Source: Burkholderiales bacterium (GTDB lineage: Bacteria; Pseudomonadota; Gammaproteobacteria; Burkholderiales; Nitrosomonadaceae). Taken from it: a DNA stretch of 49,386 nucleotides. Made by a program: the position numbers and the translations under genes. The notes under the pieces were generated by a model. It was not told the DNA's origin and ran no database searches. It saw nothing but the letters and a program-made list of their open reading frames with translations. Below are positions 37,020 through 45,075 of this stretch, one piece after another. Location: NCBI GenBank assembly GCA_024235735.1, contig JACKLU010000017.1, positions 1-49,386 on the forward strand. Direction: 5' to 3'. Position 1 is the stretch's first letter. Each line of letters begins with the position of its first letter.

Positions 37020-37301
37020 TTATTTCTGCATTGTTTTTTTGAACATGCGGTCAATTTTTTCTGCGGTATCTCTTGACCGGTTGTTGGCTTCGTTCGCAAT
37101 GCTGACAGCTTCGTTTGCTTTTGCATTGGCTGCAGCTGCGTCGGATTTGGCTGAAGATACATCAGAGCGCAGTTGATCGATTTGAGATTGTAAGTCTGCT
37201 CTGGTTTTGCTTAAATCATCCGTTGTTGCACAACCTGTTAAAACGATGAATGTTCCTGCTGTGACTGCCAATACCAAAGCACGTTTGATGTTTTTAACCA
37301 T
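37020..37301 (-). CDS. Lpp/OprI-type alanine-zipper lipoprotein
   Basis: A 93-residue outer-membrane lipoprotein. The signal ends in the lipobox LTGC and the mature protein starts CATTDD. A heptad-repeat coiled coil rich in Ala and Asn follows (SSAKSDAAAANAKANEAVSIANEANNRS), as in Lpp and OprI. It ends KTMQK; a terminal Lys could attach to peptidoglycan. AGAGGAG stands eight bases before the ATG and a strong terminator follows, typical for a highly expressed gene. Confidence 0.88.
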   Translation of the reverse strand: MVKNIKRALVLAVTAGTFIVLTGCATTDDLSKTRADLQSQIDQLRSDVSSAKSDAAAANAKANEAVSIANEANNRSRDTAEKIDRMFKKTMQK

Positions 37302-37503
37302 TATTTAAATCTCCTCTTTCTGAAATACTTTTGTTAAATTACATGTGGATTCCAACATTTATGCACTCACTCCTGATTTTTATCAGCAGCTAACGGAATA
37401 TTAGCTGATTTATTCAGCAAAATAAATGGCTTCCATGCAGATTTTGCTATTCCTGCATATCCTGTGTGGTAATTTTATGTGGGTAATGCGATCATCCGGA
37501 AGG

Positions 37504-38079
37504 TTAATGGATTCTGACCCGGACGCCGGGTTTCAGCCATTTGCTTAACTGATCAATCTGTTCATTGGTTAAGGCAATGCAACCGTTGGTCCAATTAAAC
37601 TGCTCGTGGATTGCAGGGTCGCCGCGACCGATACCATGAATGCCAATGTAACCGCCTAATTCGGTATTTTGTGGCGGTGTCCTGTCCCGATCAACGGCGT
37701 GCAGAATAGTGCGCCAGGTTTCTTCCGTAATGATGTTTTCTTCCAAGGCGCGTTGCGCGTTTTCCCGGTTAGGATAATCCAGTCCAAAGAAGCGATAGTA
37801 GCGGCTTTGCTCGTTAATCCAGCCGATTCGGAATGTGCCTAGCGGCGTCTTGTCGTCCAGCGTGCGCTTGTTCCAGGTTGTGCCATAGCGGCCCAGTGCG
37901 ATATTCTCAAAAGTCTTTTTAACCTGATCACCGCGCATAACGGACAGTGTTTGCGCCGATGTATCGACATTGATCCATATTTCATCGGCTGAAACGCTTG
38001 CGGGCAATATCAAAACGAAAAATAGACTGATAAGCGTGTAAACGTTGCGGTATAGTTTAAACAGATGAGGCATGATCAT
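37504..38079 (-). CDS. L,D-transpeptidase (YkuD domain)
   Basis: A 191-residue exported enzyme with a signal peptide (VYTLISLFFVLILPASVSA). It should cross-link peptidoglycan or attach proteins to it. The YkuD motif is IGIHGIGRGDPAIHEQFNWTNGC with the catalytic Cys167 and upstream His. The residues before the Cys read NWTNGC instead of the usual S-x-GC, and IAL replaces IRL/M. It lies beside an Lpp-like lipoprotein gene, a sensible functional neighbour, with about 200 bases between them. Confidence 0.88.
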   Translation of the reverse strand: MIMPHLFKLYRNVYTLISLFFVLILPASVSADEIWINVDTSAQTLSVMRGDQVKKTFENIALGRYGTTWNKRTLDDKTPLGTFRIGWINEQSRYYRFFGLDYPNRENAQRALEENIITEETWRTILHAVDRDRTPPQNTELGGYIGIHGIGRGDPAIHEQFNWTNGCIALTNEQIDQLSKWLKPGVRVRIH

Positions 38080-38178
38080 TTTCCATTCTGCCGTGAAACA
38101 AATCGATGTAAAAAAGCGCGTATGATTATGTCATAATTTTCTGTAATCTTATGTTCTGCTTTATCAAGAGTCAAATTC

Positions 38179-38424
38179 ATGTGTCTGGCCATACCCGCGC
38201 TTGTTGAACAGCTCAATGCCGATGACAGTGCTATCGTCAATCTGGGCGGCATCCGCAAAGCGATTTCACTGGCGCTGGTTGAAAATGTCGAGGCGGGCGA
38301 CTATGTCATCGTGCATGCAGGTTATGCCTTGCAGAAGCTCGATCTCGCAGAAGCCGAGCACACCTTGCAGTTGTTTGAAACCATGTCGGCAGAAATCGAT
38401 GCCAATGAAGATTGTGCTGATTGA
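38179..38424 (+). CDS. hypC: NiFe hydrogenase maturation chaperone HypC
   Basis: An 81-residue chaperone that carries the Fe(CN)2CO group with HypD and docks on the large subunit. It starts MCLAIPALVEQL; the second-position Cys is the iron ligand. GDYVIVHAGYALQKLD is the other family motif. It is the first gene of hypC-hypD-hypE-hoxX. No hydrogenase structural genes or hypAB or hypF are in the window. Confidence 0.97.
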   Translation: MCLAIPALVEQLNADDSAIVNLGGIRKAISLALVENVEAGDYVIVHAGYALQKLDLAEAEHTLQLFETMSAEIDANEDCAD

Positions 38425-38447
38425 GCATGAAGTAGGCATGAGGCGGC

Positions 38448-39599
38448 ATGAAGTACATTGAACCCTTCCGTAACGGCGCGATGGCGCGGAAAATAGCGCG
38501 CAGGATAGCTGCTGAAACTGATCCGCATCGCGATTACTATCTGATGGAATTTTGCGGCGGACATACGCACGCCATCTCGCGCTATGGCATTCCCGGCTTG
38601 CTGCCCGGCAACATCCATATGATTCATGGCCCCGGCTGTCCGGTGTGCGTGCTGCCGATGGGGCGGCTGGAAAACATGATACAGCTGGCGCAAACCCCGG
38701 GATGTATTGTGTGCAGTTATGGCGACATGCTGCGCGTGCCGACAGCGCAAGGTGACAGTCTGCTGAAACAAAAAGCGCGCGGCGTGGATGTGCGGATGAT
38801 CTATTCAGCCGCGGATGCACTGCAGATCGCACAGCAGAATCCGCAGCAACAGGTGGTTTTTCTGGCCATCGGCTTCGAAACCACTACGCCGCCGACGGCT
38901 GTCGTGATTAAACAGGCACAGATGCTGGGATTAACCAATTTTACTGTTTTCTGTAATCATGTCCTGACGCCATCGGCGATTTCCCATATTTTACAGTCGC
39001 CGGAAATACGTGAACTGGGGCTGGTGCGGCTGGATGGTTTCATCGGCCCGGCGCATGTTTCCACGATCATCGGCAGCAACCCATACGCTTATTTTGCCGA
39101 GGAATTCCAGAAACCGGTCGTGATCGCCGGGTTCGAGCCGCTGGATGTCATGCAGGCGATTTTAATGCTCATCCGGCAATTGAATACGGGGCGCGCCGAA
39201 GTGGAGAATGAATTTACCCGCGCGGTTCTGCCTGACGGCAATATCAAGGCGCAACGGCTGGTGGCGGAAGTGTTTGAATTGCGCCGGTCGTTTGAATGGC
39301 GCGGCCTGGGTGCAGTGCCGTACAGTGCGTTGCGCATCAAATCAGATTTTGCGGCATTTGACGCCGAGCGGCGTTTTACCTTGCCGGTTTTATCGGTAGC
39401 GGATCACAAGGCCTGCGAATGCGGCGCGATCTTACGCGGCGTCAAACATCCGCGCGATTGCAGTATTTTTGGCACGGCCTGCACGCCGGATAATCCCCTG
39501 GGTTCGTGCATGGTGTCGTCGGAAGGCGCATGCGCGGCGTATTATCGTTACGGGCGTTTCCGTGAACATGATAACGATGACACAGCAAGGATGCACTGA
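38448..39599 (+). CDS. hypD: Hydrogenase maturation protein HypD
   Basis: A 383-residue iron-sulfur scaffold on which the Fe(CN)2CO unit is built with HypC. Conserved pieces are FCGGHTHAISRYGI, IHGPGCPVCVLPMG with the two essential cysteines, and the C-terminal [4Fe-4S] set CECGAILRG, PRDCSIFGTACTPDNPLG and CMVSSEGACAAYYRY. It begins 23 bases after hypC and its stop overlaps the hypE start by one base. Confidence 0.97.
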   Translation: MKYIEPFRNGAMARKIARRIAAETDPHRDYYLMEFCGGHTHAISRYGIPGLLPGNIHMIHGPGCPVCVLPMGRLENMIQLAQTPGCIVCSYGDMLRVPTAQGDSLLKQKARGVDVRMIYSAADALQIAQQNPQQQVVFLAIGFETTTPPTAVVIKQAQMLGLTNFTVFCNHVLTPSAISHILQSPEIRELGLVRLDGFIGPAHVSTIIGSNPYAYFAEEFQKPVVIAGFEPLDVMQAILMLIRQLNTGRAEVENEFTRAVLPDGNIKAQRLVAEVFELRRSFEWRGLGAVPYSALRIKSDFAAFDAERRFTLPVLSVADHKACECGAILRGVKHPRDCSIFGTACTPDNPLGSCMVSSEGACAAYYRYGRFREHDNDDTARMH

Positions 39600-40657
39600 T
39601 GCAGCAGGCAGGGAGAAGAAAGCCGGTTTATACGCGTAAGCTTGATTTCAGGCATGGCCGGGTGGAAATGGCGCATGGCAGCGGAGGGCGCGCCATGACG
39701 CAACTGGTTGACCAGCTTTTCATCGCGGCATTCGACAATGACTATCTGCGGCAGATGAACGACCAGGCTTGCTTTCCGGTCGGCAGCGGACGCATGGTGA
39801 TGTCGACGGATTGTCATGTCGTCACGCCGCTGTTTTTTCCCGGCGGCGATATCGGCAGCCTTTCCGTGCATGGCACCGTTAATGATATTGTCATGTCAGG
39901 CGCCAGACCGCTGTATCTGTCAGCCGGTTTTATTCTCGAGGAAGGCTTGCCGCTGGCCGATCTCAAACGCATTGTGGAATCCATGGCCGCCGCCGCGCAG
40001 GCGATACCGGTTCCGGTGATCACCGGGGATACCAAAGTCGTCGAACAGGGCAGCGGGGACGGTGTTTTTATCACCACAACCGGCATCGGCGTGGTGCCGG
40101 AGGGCGTGCATATTTCATCGGAGCGGGCAAAACCGGGCGACAAAATACTGGTTTCCGGCACCATTGGCGACCACGGCATCGCCATCCTGCTGGCGCGTGA
40201 AGATTTTGCCTTTTACGGCACGCTCGAATCCGATACCGCGGCGCTGCATAATCTGGTCGCCGTGATGGTTCAAACAGCGCCGGATATACATGTGTTGCGC
40301 GATCCGACGCGGGGCGGCATCGCCGCCGCATTGAACGAGATTGCGCACCAATCCGGTGTCGGAATGATGCTGTATGAGCACCATATACCCGTGAAAGAAC
40401 AAGTCAGCGCCGTCTGCGAGTTTCTCGGCTTCGATCCGCTCTACATGGCGAATGAAGGCAAGCTCATCGCCATTTGCGCGCCGCAGGACGCGGACCGGCT
40501 GCTGGACAAAATGCGCGCGCATCCGCTGGGACAAAATGCCGCCATGATCGGTGAAGTCATTGAAGATAGTCATTGCTTTGTGCAGATGGAAACCCGCTTT
40601 GGCGGCAGACGCGTGGTGGATTGGCTCAGCGGCGACCAGCTACCGCGTATCTGCTGA
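39599..40657 (+). CDS. hypE: Hydrogenase maturation protein HypE
   Basis: Dehydrates the thiocarbamate made by HypF into thiocyanate, which supplies the cyanide ligands. The 352 residues form a PurM-like fold with MAHGSGGRAMTQLVDQLF at the ATP site and VLRDPTRGGIAAALNEIA. The protein ends PRIC: the terminal Cys is the cyanide carrier and is intact. It starts at ATG 39599, overlapping the hypD stop (TGATG). Confidence 0.97.
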   Translation: MQQAGRRKPVYTRKLDFRHGRVEMAHGSGGRAMTQLVDQLFIAAFDNDYLRQMNDQACFPVGSGRMVMSTDCHVVTPLFFPGGDIGSLSVHGTVNDIVMSGARPLYLSAGFILEEGLPLADLKRIVESMAAAAQAIPVPVITGDTKVVEQGSGDGVFITTTGIGVVPEGVHISSERAKPGDKILVSGTIGDHGIAILLAREDFAFYGTLESDTAALHNLVAVMVQTAPDIHVLRDPTRGGIAAALNEIAHQSGVGMMLYEHHIPVKEQVSAVCEFLGFDPLYMANEGKLIAICAPQDADRLLDKMRAHPLGQNAAMIGEVIEDSHCFVQMETRFGGRRVVDWLSGDQLPRIC

Positions 40658-40693
40658 AATCCATATTCCGTTTTCCGTTGAGATACAAACGCG

Positions 40694-42463
40694 GTGAAAA
40701 TCCTGTTTCTGACGCATAGTTTCAACAGCCTCACGCAACGCCTGTTCATCGAACTGTCAGCGCGCGGTCACACGGTTTCCATCGAATTTGACATCAACGA
40801 CGCCGTCGCCATCCAGGCCACTGAACTGTTTCAACCGGAACTGATCATCGCGCCATTTCTGAAACGCGCGATTCCCGACACAATCTGGCGCAGGATTCCG
40901 TGTTTTATCGTTCACCCCGGTATCGTCGGTGACCGCGGGCCTGCCGCACTCGACTGGGCGATCATGCAGGAAAAAACGGAATGGGGCGTAACCGTTCTGC
41001 AGGCCAACGCGGAAATGGATGCCGGTGATATCTGGGCTGCGGAAACATTCGCCATGCCGCCCGTGCATTTGACGCGAAAAAGCAGCCTGTATCGCCACGA
41101 AGTGACCGAAGCGGCGGTCAGCGCGGTATTGCGCGCGATCGAACGGTTTTCCGCCGGACATTTCAGGCCGCAGCCGCTGGATTATTCGCGTGGCGACGTT
41201 CATGGCAGGCTGCATGCGCCGATGCGCCAGGCAGACCGCGCCATCGACTGGAAAACCGATGGTACCCGCACAGTGCTGAAAAAAATCAACGCAGCCGACG
41301 GATTTCCCGGCGTGCTCGATGAAATGTGCGGCGTACAGTGGTATCTGTTTGACGCGCACCCTGAAGCACAGCTGACCGGAACACCCGGAACGCTTATCGC
41401 CCGGCGGAATAACGCCATTTGTCGTGCAACAGTGGACGGCGCGGTATGGATCGGGCATTTGAAACACAAAACCCGGCAACCGGAAGATGCGCAGCCTTTT
41501 AAACTCGGCGCGACATACGCGTTGCAGCACTACGCCGAAACCATGCTCAGCGATGTACCCGAAATGGTTTGTGACGTCTTTGCGGCTTCGCATGCTGCCA
41601 CTTATCGCGACATCTGGTTTGAACAGAAAAACGCAGTCGGTTACCTGCACTTCGCGTTTTATAACGGTGCGATGGACACCGGGCAATGCGAGCGGCTGCG
41701 GCAGGTCTATCTGCAGGCGGCGCAACGGGATATCAAGGTGATTGTGCTCATGGGCGGCGCGGATTTCTGGTCGAACGGCATCCATCTCAATCATATCGAA
41801 GCCGCTGAAAGCCCCGCCGATGAATCCTGGCGCAATATCAACGCGATGAACGACCTGGCGCAGGCCATCATGACTAACGAACGGCAGTTCAACATAGCCG
41901 CATTGCAGGCCAACGCGGGCGCGGGCGGCGTTTTTCTGGCGCTGGCGGCGGATAAGGTGTATGCCCGTGAAAGCGTCATCCTGAATCCGCATTACAAAAG
42001 CATGGGCAACCTGTACGGCTCGGAATACTGGACATATCGGCTGCCCAAACGCGTCGGCCGGGACCGGGCCATAGCACTCACGCAGAACCGCTTGCCGGTC
42101 AGCGCCAGCGCGGCGCAGGCAGCCGGATTGATCGACGCCAGCTTTGCACTGGATCGCGCCGCGTTTATCAAAAAGATCGATAATCTGGCCGAACAGCTCG
42201 CGGATGCGCCCGATTACGCCGCGCGCCTGCAACGGAAAATACAGCAACGCAGAGACGACGAGCGGGAAAAACCGCTGCATCGTTACCGCGATGAAGAACT
42301 GTATCAGATGCAACTCAATTTCTACGGCTTCGATCCCAGCTATCATGTCGCGCGCTACCATTTCGTGCACAAGCTGCCTCACGCCTGGACGCCATTGTAT
42401 CTGGCGCGGCACAGGGCATTGTGCGGCGGTAAAAAAATGCCGGATAAATTAACAGGCGGCTGA
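40694..42463 (+). CDS. hoxX: HoxX, CO-forming hydrogenase maturation protein
   Basis: A 589-residue fusion that makes carbon monoxide, for the active-site iron of NiFe hydrogenases under air, from formyl-tetrahydrofolate. The N-terminal half is a formyltransferase-like domain (ILFLTHSFNSLTQRL, HPGIVGDRGPAALDWAIM, DAGDIWA). The C-terminal half is an enoyl-CoA hydratase/crotonase fold (GYLHFAFYNGAMDTGQCERL, VLMGGADFWSNGIHLN, LQANAGAGGVFLALAADKVY), thought to release CO from formyl-CoA. It starts at GTG 40694, 36 bases after hypE. It is found only with hydrogenases made in the presence of oxygen. Confidence 0.95.
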   Translation: MKILFLTHSFNSLTQRLFIELSARGHTVSIEFDINDAVAIQATELFQPELIIAPFLKRAIPDTIWRRIPCFIVHPGIVGDRGPAALDWAIMQEKTEWGVTVLQANAEMDAGDIWAAETFAMPPVHLTRKSSLYRHEVTEAAVSAVLRAIERFSAGHFRPQPLDYSRGDVHGRLHAPMRQADRAIDWKTDGTRTVLKKINAADGFPGVLDEMCGVQWYLFDAHPEAQLTGTPGTLIARRNNAICRATVDGAVWIGHLKHKTRQPEDAQPFKLGATYALQHYAETMLSDVPEMVCDVFAASHAATYRDIWFEQKNAVGYLHFAFYNGAMDTGQCERLRQVYLQAAQRDIKVIVLMGGADFWSNGIHLNHIEAAESPADESWRNINAMNDLAQAIMTNERQFNIAALQANAGAGGVFLALAADKVYARESVILNPHYKSMGNLYGSEYWTYRLPKRVGRDRAIALTQNRLPVSASAAQAAGLIDASFALDRAAFIKKIDNLAEQLADAPDYAARLQRKIQQRRDDEREKPLHRYRDEELYQMQLNFYGFDPSYHVARYHFVHKLPHAWTPLYLARHRALCGGKKMPDKLTGG

Positions 42464-42659
42464 AAATTATCTGCGTTGCTGCTGCGGCGTTAAAAGCAGG
42501 CGCAAAGTGCGTATTTATCACACCTAAACTCCGCTTCTCCACCTGTTTTTGACTTGCGCCGGTTGTCTCGATCACATGAATAACCTGCTCATGTGCCGTC
42601 CGGATTCGACAAGCTTTTCAATCATGACCTGATCTGACTTCTCTGCGTAAACTGGCGTC

Positions 42660-42944
42660 ATGACTCAACGGCAACTTTATCTGGCGGCTTACGATATATC
42701 CAGCAACCGGCGTTTGCGCAAAGCGCTGCATGTGCTGCGCGGTTATGCATCGGGTGGGCAGAAATCGGTATTCGAGTGTTATCTGACGCATGCCGAAAAA
42801 TCCTGTTTGCTGAAGAGCATCAGCACGATTATCGACCAGAATGAGGATCGATTCATTGTGCTGGAGTTGAGCGGGGGAAGCCATATTCATACACTTGGCA
42901 AAGCAGTGCTTCCTCAGGATGGTTCTTTTTATTATGTCGGGTGA
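42660..42944 (+). CDS. cas2: CRISPR-associated Cas2, first copy
   Basis: A 94-residue ferredoxin-fold protein that forms the core dimer of the spacer integrase. LYLAAYDISSNRRLRKALHVL has the conserved Asp after the first strand, and KSVFECYLTHAEK the second motif. It is the first cas gene, 196 bases after hoxX. No CRISPR repeats or leader were seen in that gap. The cas1 ATG is three bases after its stop. Confidence 0.93.
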   Translation: MTQRQLYLAAYDISSNRRLRKALHVLRGYASGGQKSVFECYLTHAEKSCLLKSISTIIDQNEDRFIVLELSGGSHIHTLGKAVLPQDGSFYYVG

Positions 42945-42947
42945 TTG

Positions 42948-43904
42948 ATGAACTGTTTGTATCTTGACCGGAAGAATTTGGAAATCAGACTGGACGGTCA
43001 GGCATTGGCTTTGTATGAAGAGGGTGCAAGGAAAGGATCAGTACCGCTGCATTTGCTGGAACGCGTCGTCATGCGCGGTAATGTGCAACTGGAAAGCCGG
43101 GTGCTCGGTGCGTTATCGGCGCGGAATATCGGCCTGCTGGTACTTTCCGGGCGCAGTAGCGAGGCGACGGCCATGTTGGCGGGAAGACCCCATAACGAGA
43201 GTTCCCGTAGACTGGGACAATATCGCGTGAGCCTGGATGATGATTTGCGTACTCCGCTGGCGCACTGGCTGGTACTGGTAAAAGTGCGCGCGCAAAAACG
43301 CCTGCTGCGTGAAGCTTTGCCGGTGCGTGCGGATTTGCGGCATGCGCTGACTGTGGCAGTGCAGCGACTGGACAACATCATGAATCAATTGCGAGCAGAT
43401 TCCAGCATACCGTCACTATCAAGTCTGCGCGGTTTCGAAGGCGCTGCCGCATCTGCTTATTTCAGCGGATTTACACAATTATTCGCGCCATCTTTGGATT
43501 TTACAGGACGAAAAAAACGCCCCGCGCCCGATCCTGTAAATGCATGCTTGTCGCTGGGCTATACGCTTTTGCATCATGATGCCGTGTACGCCTGCCATAT
43601 CGCCGGACTGGACACGATGCTGGGTTTTTATCATGACATCAGTTTTGGACGGGAATCGCTGCCCTGCGATCTTATGGAGCCATTGCGTCCGCTGATCGAC
43701 CGGTGGGTGTGGTGGTTGTTTCGTGATCGCATCCTGCGGATAGAACATTTTAGCGATGACAACGGACGTTGCTTGCTGAACAAAGTCGGGCGCAAGCATT
43801 TTTACGGCTTTTACGAAGCGAACAGTGGGCCTGCCAGACGCTTGCTGCGGCGATACAGTCATGCGCTGGCCAAACGTTTCCAGTTAATACATGGCGGCGA
43901 ATGA
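42948..43904 (+). CDS. cas1: CRISPR-associated Cas1, first copy, catalytic site intact
   Basis: The metal-dependent integrase that inserts new spacers. It has 318 residues, normal length. The N-terminal beta domain is MNCLYLDRKNLEIRL to LLVLSGRSSEATAML. The helical domain has RGFEGAAASAYF with the catalytic Glu164, GLDTMLGFYHDISFGRESLPCD with His229 and Asp241, followed by LMEPLRPLIDRW. ATG 42948 is chosen; the preceding TTG is not needed. Its stop overlaps the start of a second cas1-like gene. Confidence 0.95.
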   Translation: MNCLYLDRKNLEIRLDGQALALYEEGARKGSVPLHLLERVVMRGNVQLESRVLGALSARNIGLLVLSGRSSEATAMLAGRPHNESSRRLGQYRVSLDDDLRTPLAHWLVLVKVRAQKRLLREALPVRADLRHALTVAVQRLDNIMNQLRADSSIPSLSSLRGFEGAAASAYFSGFTQLFAPSLDFTGRKKRPAPDPVNACLSLGYTLLHHDAVYACHIAGLDTMLGFYHDISFGRESLPCDLMEPLRPLIDRWVWWLFRDRILRIEHFSDDNGRCLLNKVGRKHFYGFYEANSGPARRLLRRYSHALAKRFQLIHGGE

Positions 43905-44650
43905 TGCGGCCGCTGTATATCGATGGCGCTCTCGGCTGCCGGGTAACATGGGATGATCCTGCCCTGCGGATAATTGTGCCGGATCGGGCGGATCAGTTGT
44001 TTCCACTGTCGCGGATTTCACGAGTAGTTTGCAAAGGCAGCGTGGAGTGGTCTATGCAGGCGTTACTGGCCTGCGCTGATGCGGGTATTCAATTGCTGTT
44101 TCTGGGAAAAGACGGTGAAATTCGCGCGCGCTGGCTGGGTCAAAGTGGCGAACGGCAGCGGCTGACTCAAAGATTGATCGATTTGTTGTCACGCACCGAC
44201 GGGCCGGTGCTATATGCAAACTGGCTACTGTCAATGGAAAAACTGGCGGCGCGCAGTTGTGGGCGACGAATTGGCCTGTGCGATTGGCGCGAACGTCCTG
44301 CGTTGGAACTGCACCGACAGATCAGGCAAACACTGGGTCATCATGGCAGGCATCGCGCAGCATTAATCCAAAACATCCTCTATAGTGAGTTGCTGGTTTG
44401 GCTGCCGGAATGCGGTTTTGAACGGGACAATGAAATGTTGCTGTCGATGGAGCTTGATCTAGCGACTGATCTGAGCCGGTTGTTGCTTTGGGATTACTAT
44501 ATCGCGCTCCTGGAACCGGACGCGGCAGAACGCGGCGGAAATGCCTTGCAAGTCATGGCGGAATTGTTTCAGCAGCGTCAAGAACGCTGTTACAAGCTGT
44601 TTCGAAGCAGCATCAACAAACTACATCAATTTTTACTGGGAGTGAGCTGA
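43904..44650 (+). CDS. Divergent Cas1-like paralogue, probably catalytically inactive
   Basis: A 248-residue Cas1 homologue. The N-terminal beta domain is clear: RPLYIDGALGCRVTW, SRISRVVCKGSVEWSMQALLACADAGIQLLFLGKDG. The helical part is about 70 residues shorter than in the first Cas1. It lacks the EGxAA(S)xYF motif that carries the catalytic Glu, and the GLDxxxGFxH segment is replaced by CGFERDNEMLLSMELDLATDLSRLL, with no His; an Asp in LATDL may remain. ATG 43904 overlaps the cas1 stop (TGATG); an ATG at 43901 is also possible. Its stop overlaps the next cas2. Expected to be structural or regulatory, not an integrase. Confidence 0.82.
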   Translation: MRPLYIDGALGCRVTWDDPALRIIVPDRADQLFPLSRISRVVCKGSVEWSMQALLACADAGIQLLFLGKDGEIRARWLGQSGERQRLTQRLIDLLSRTDGPVLYANWLLSMEKLAARSCGRRIGLCDWRERPALELHRQIRQTLGHHGRHRAALIQNILYSELLVWLPECGFERDNEMLLSMELDLATDLSRLLLWDYYIALLEPDAAERGGNALQVMAELFQQRQERCYKLFRSSINKLHQFLLGVS

Positions 44651-44964
44651 TGGCAGACAGTCAGGGCAATTTATATCTGATGGCATACGATATTGCGGAT
44701 CCCAAACGCCTTGCACGGATTCATCGTCTATTGAAGCAACAAGGATTGCCCGTGCAATATTCAGTGTTCACAGTAGTTCTCAAGCGCAAGGCTTTGCTGC
44801 GTCTTCTGGAACGAATCAATGCACTGATCAATCAGCGCGAGGATGATGTGCGCTGTTACCGCCTGCCGGAAAATAGACCCGCCGAGATACTCGGTCAGCA
44901 ATATTTTCCCGACGATGTCATGCTGTTTACCGGTGGCGTCAATCGCATGTTGACGCGGCATTGA
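44650..44964 (+). CDS. cas2: CRISPR-associated Cas2, second copy
   Basis: A 104-residue Cas2 different from the first copy. LYLMAYDIADPKRLARIHRLL has the family Asp, QYSVFTVVLKRKALLRLLERI the second strand-helix unit, and DDVRCYRLP the third. ATG 44650 overlaps the stop of the Cas1-like gene by one base, so both are probably made in equal amounts. It may be the dedicated partner of that protein. Last gene of the adaptation block. Confidence 0.93.
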   Translation: MADSQGNLYLMAYDIADPKRLARIHRLLKQQGLPVQYSVFTVVLKRKALLRLLERINALINQREDDVRCYRLPENRPAEILGQQYFPDDVMLFTGGVNRMLTRH

Positions 44965-44986
44965 TATTCGCAGCGGCGGTTCTGTT

Positions 44987-45015
44987 TTGACAAACCCAGC
45001 GGTATTGAATATAAA
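44987..45015 (+). promoter_or_regulatory. Strong sigma-70 promoter ahead of cas6
   Basis: A perfect -35 TTGACA (44987-44992) and a -10 TATAAA (45010-45015) separated by 17 bases. Transcription would start near 45022. The leader contains an imperfect hairpin (CAAAGGTAG with CTACCGACTTTG) between 45019 and 45055. It makes the effector genes a separate transcription unit from the cas1-cas2 block. Confidence 0.78.
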
Positions 45016-45075
45016 CAATCAAAGGTAGCGGCGCACGATATCTACCGACTTTGATTGATACATGAAAAAAAGAAA

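Noticed and set aside
40757..42412. A 551-codon open frame antisense to hoxX
   Set aside because: Long only because hoxX is GC-rich with few complementary stop codons; hoxX itself has full domain motifs.
42464..42659. Possible CRISPR repeats or leader ahead of cas2
   Set aside because: No repeated unit of 23-40 bases found by reading; only ordinary sequence.
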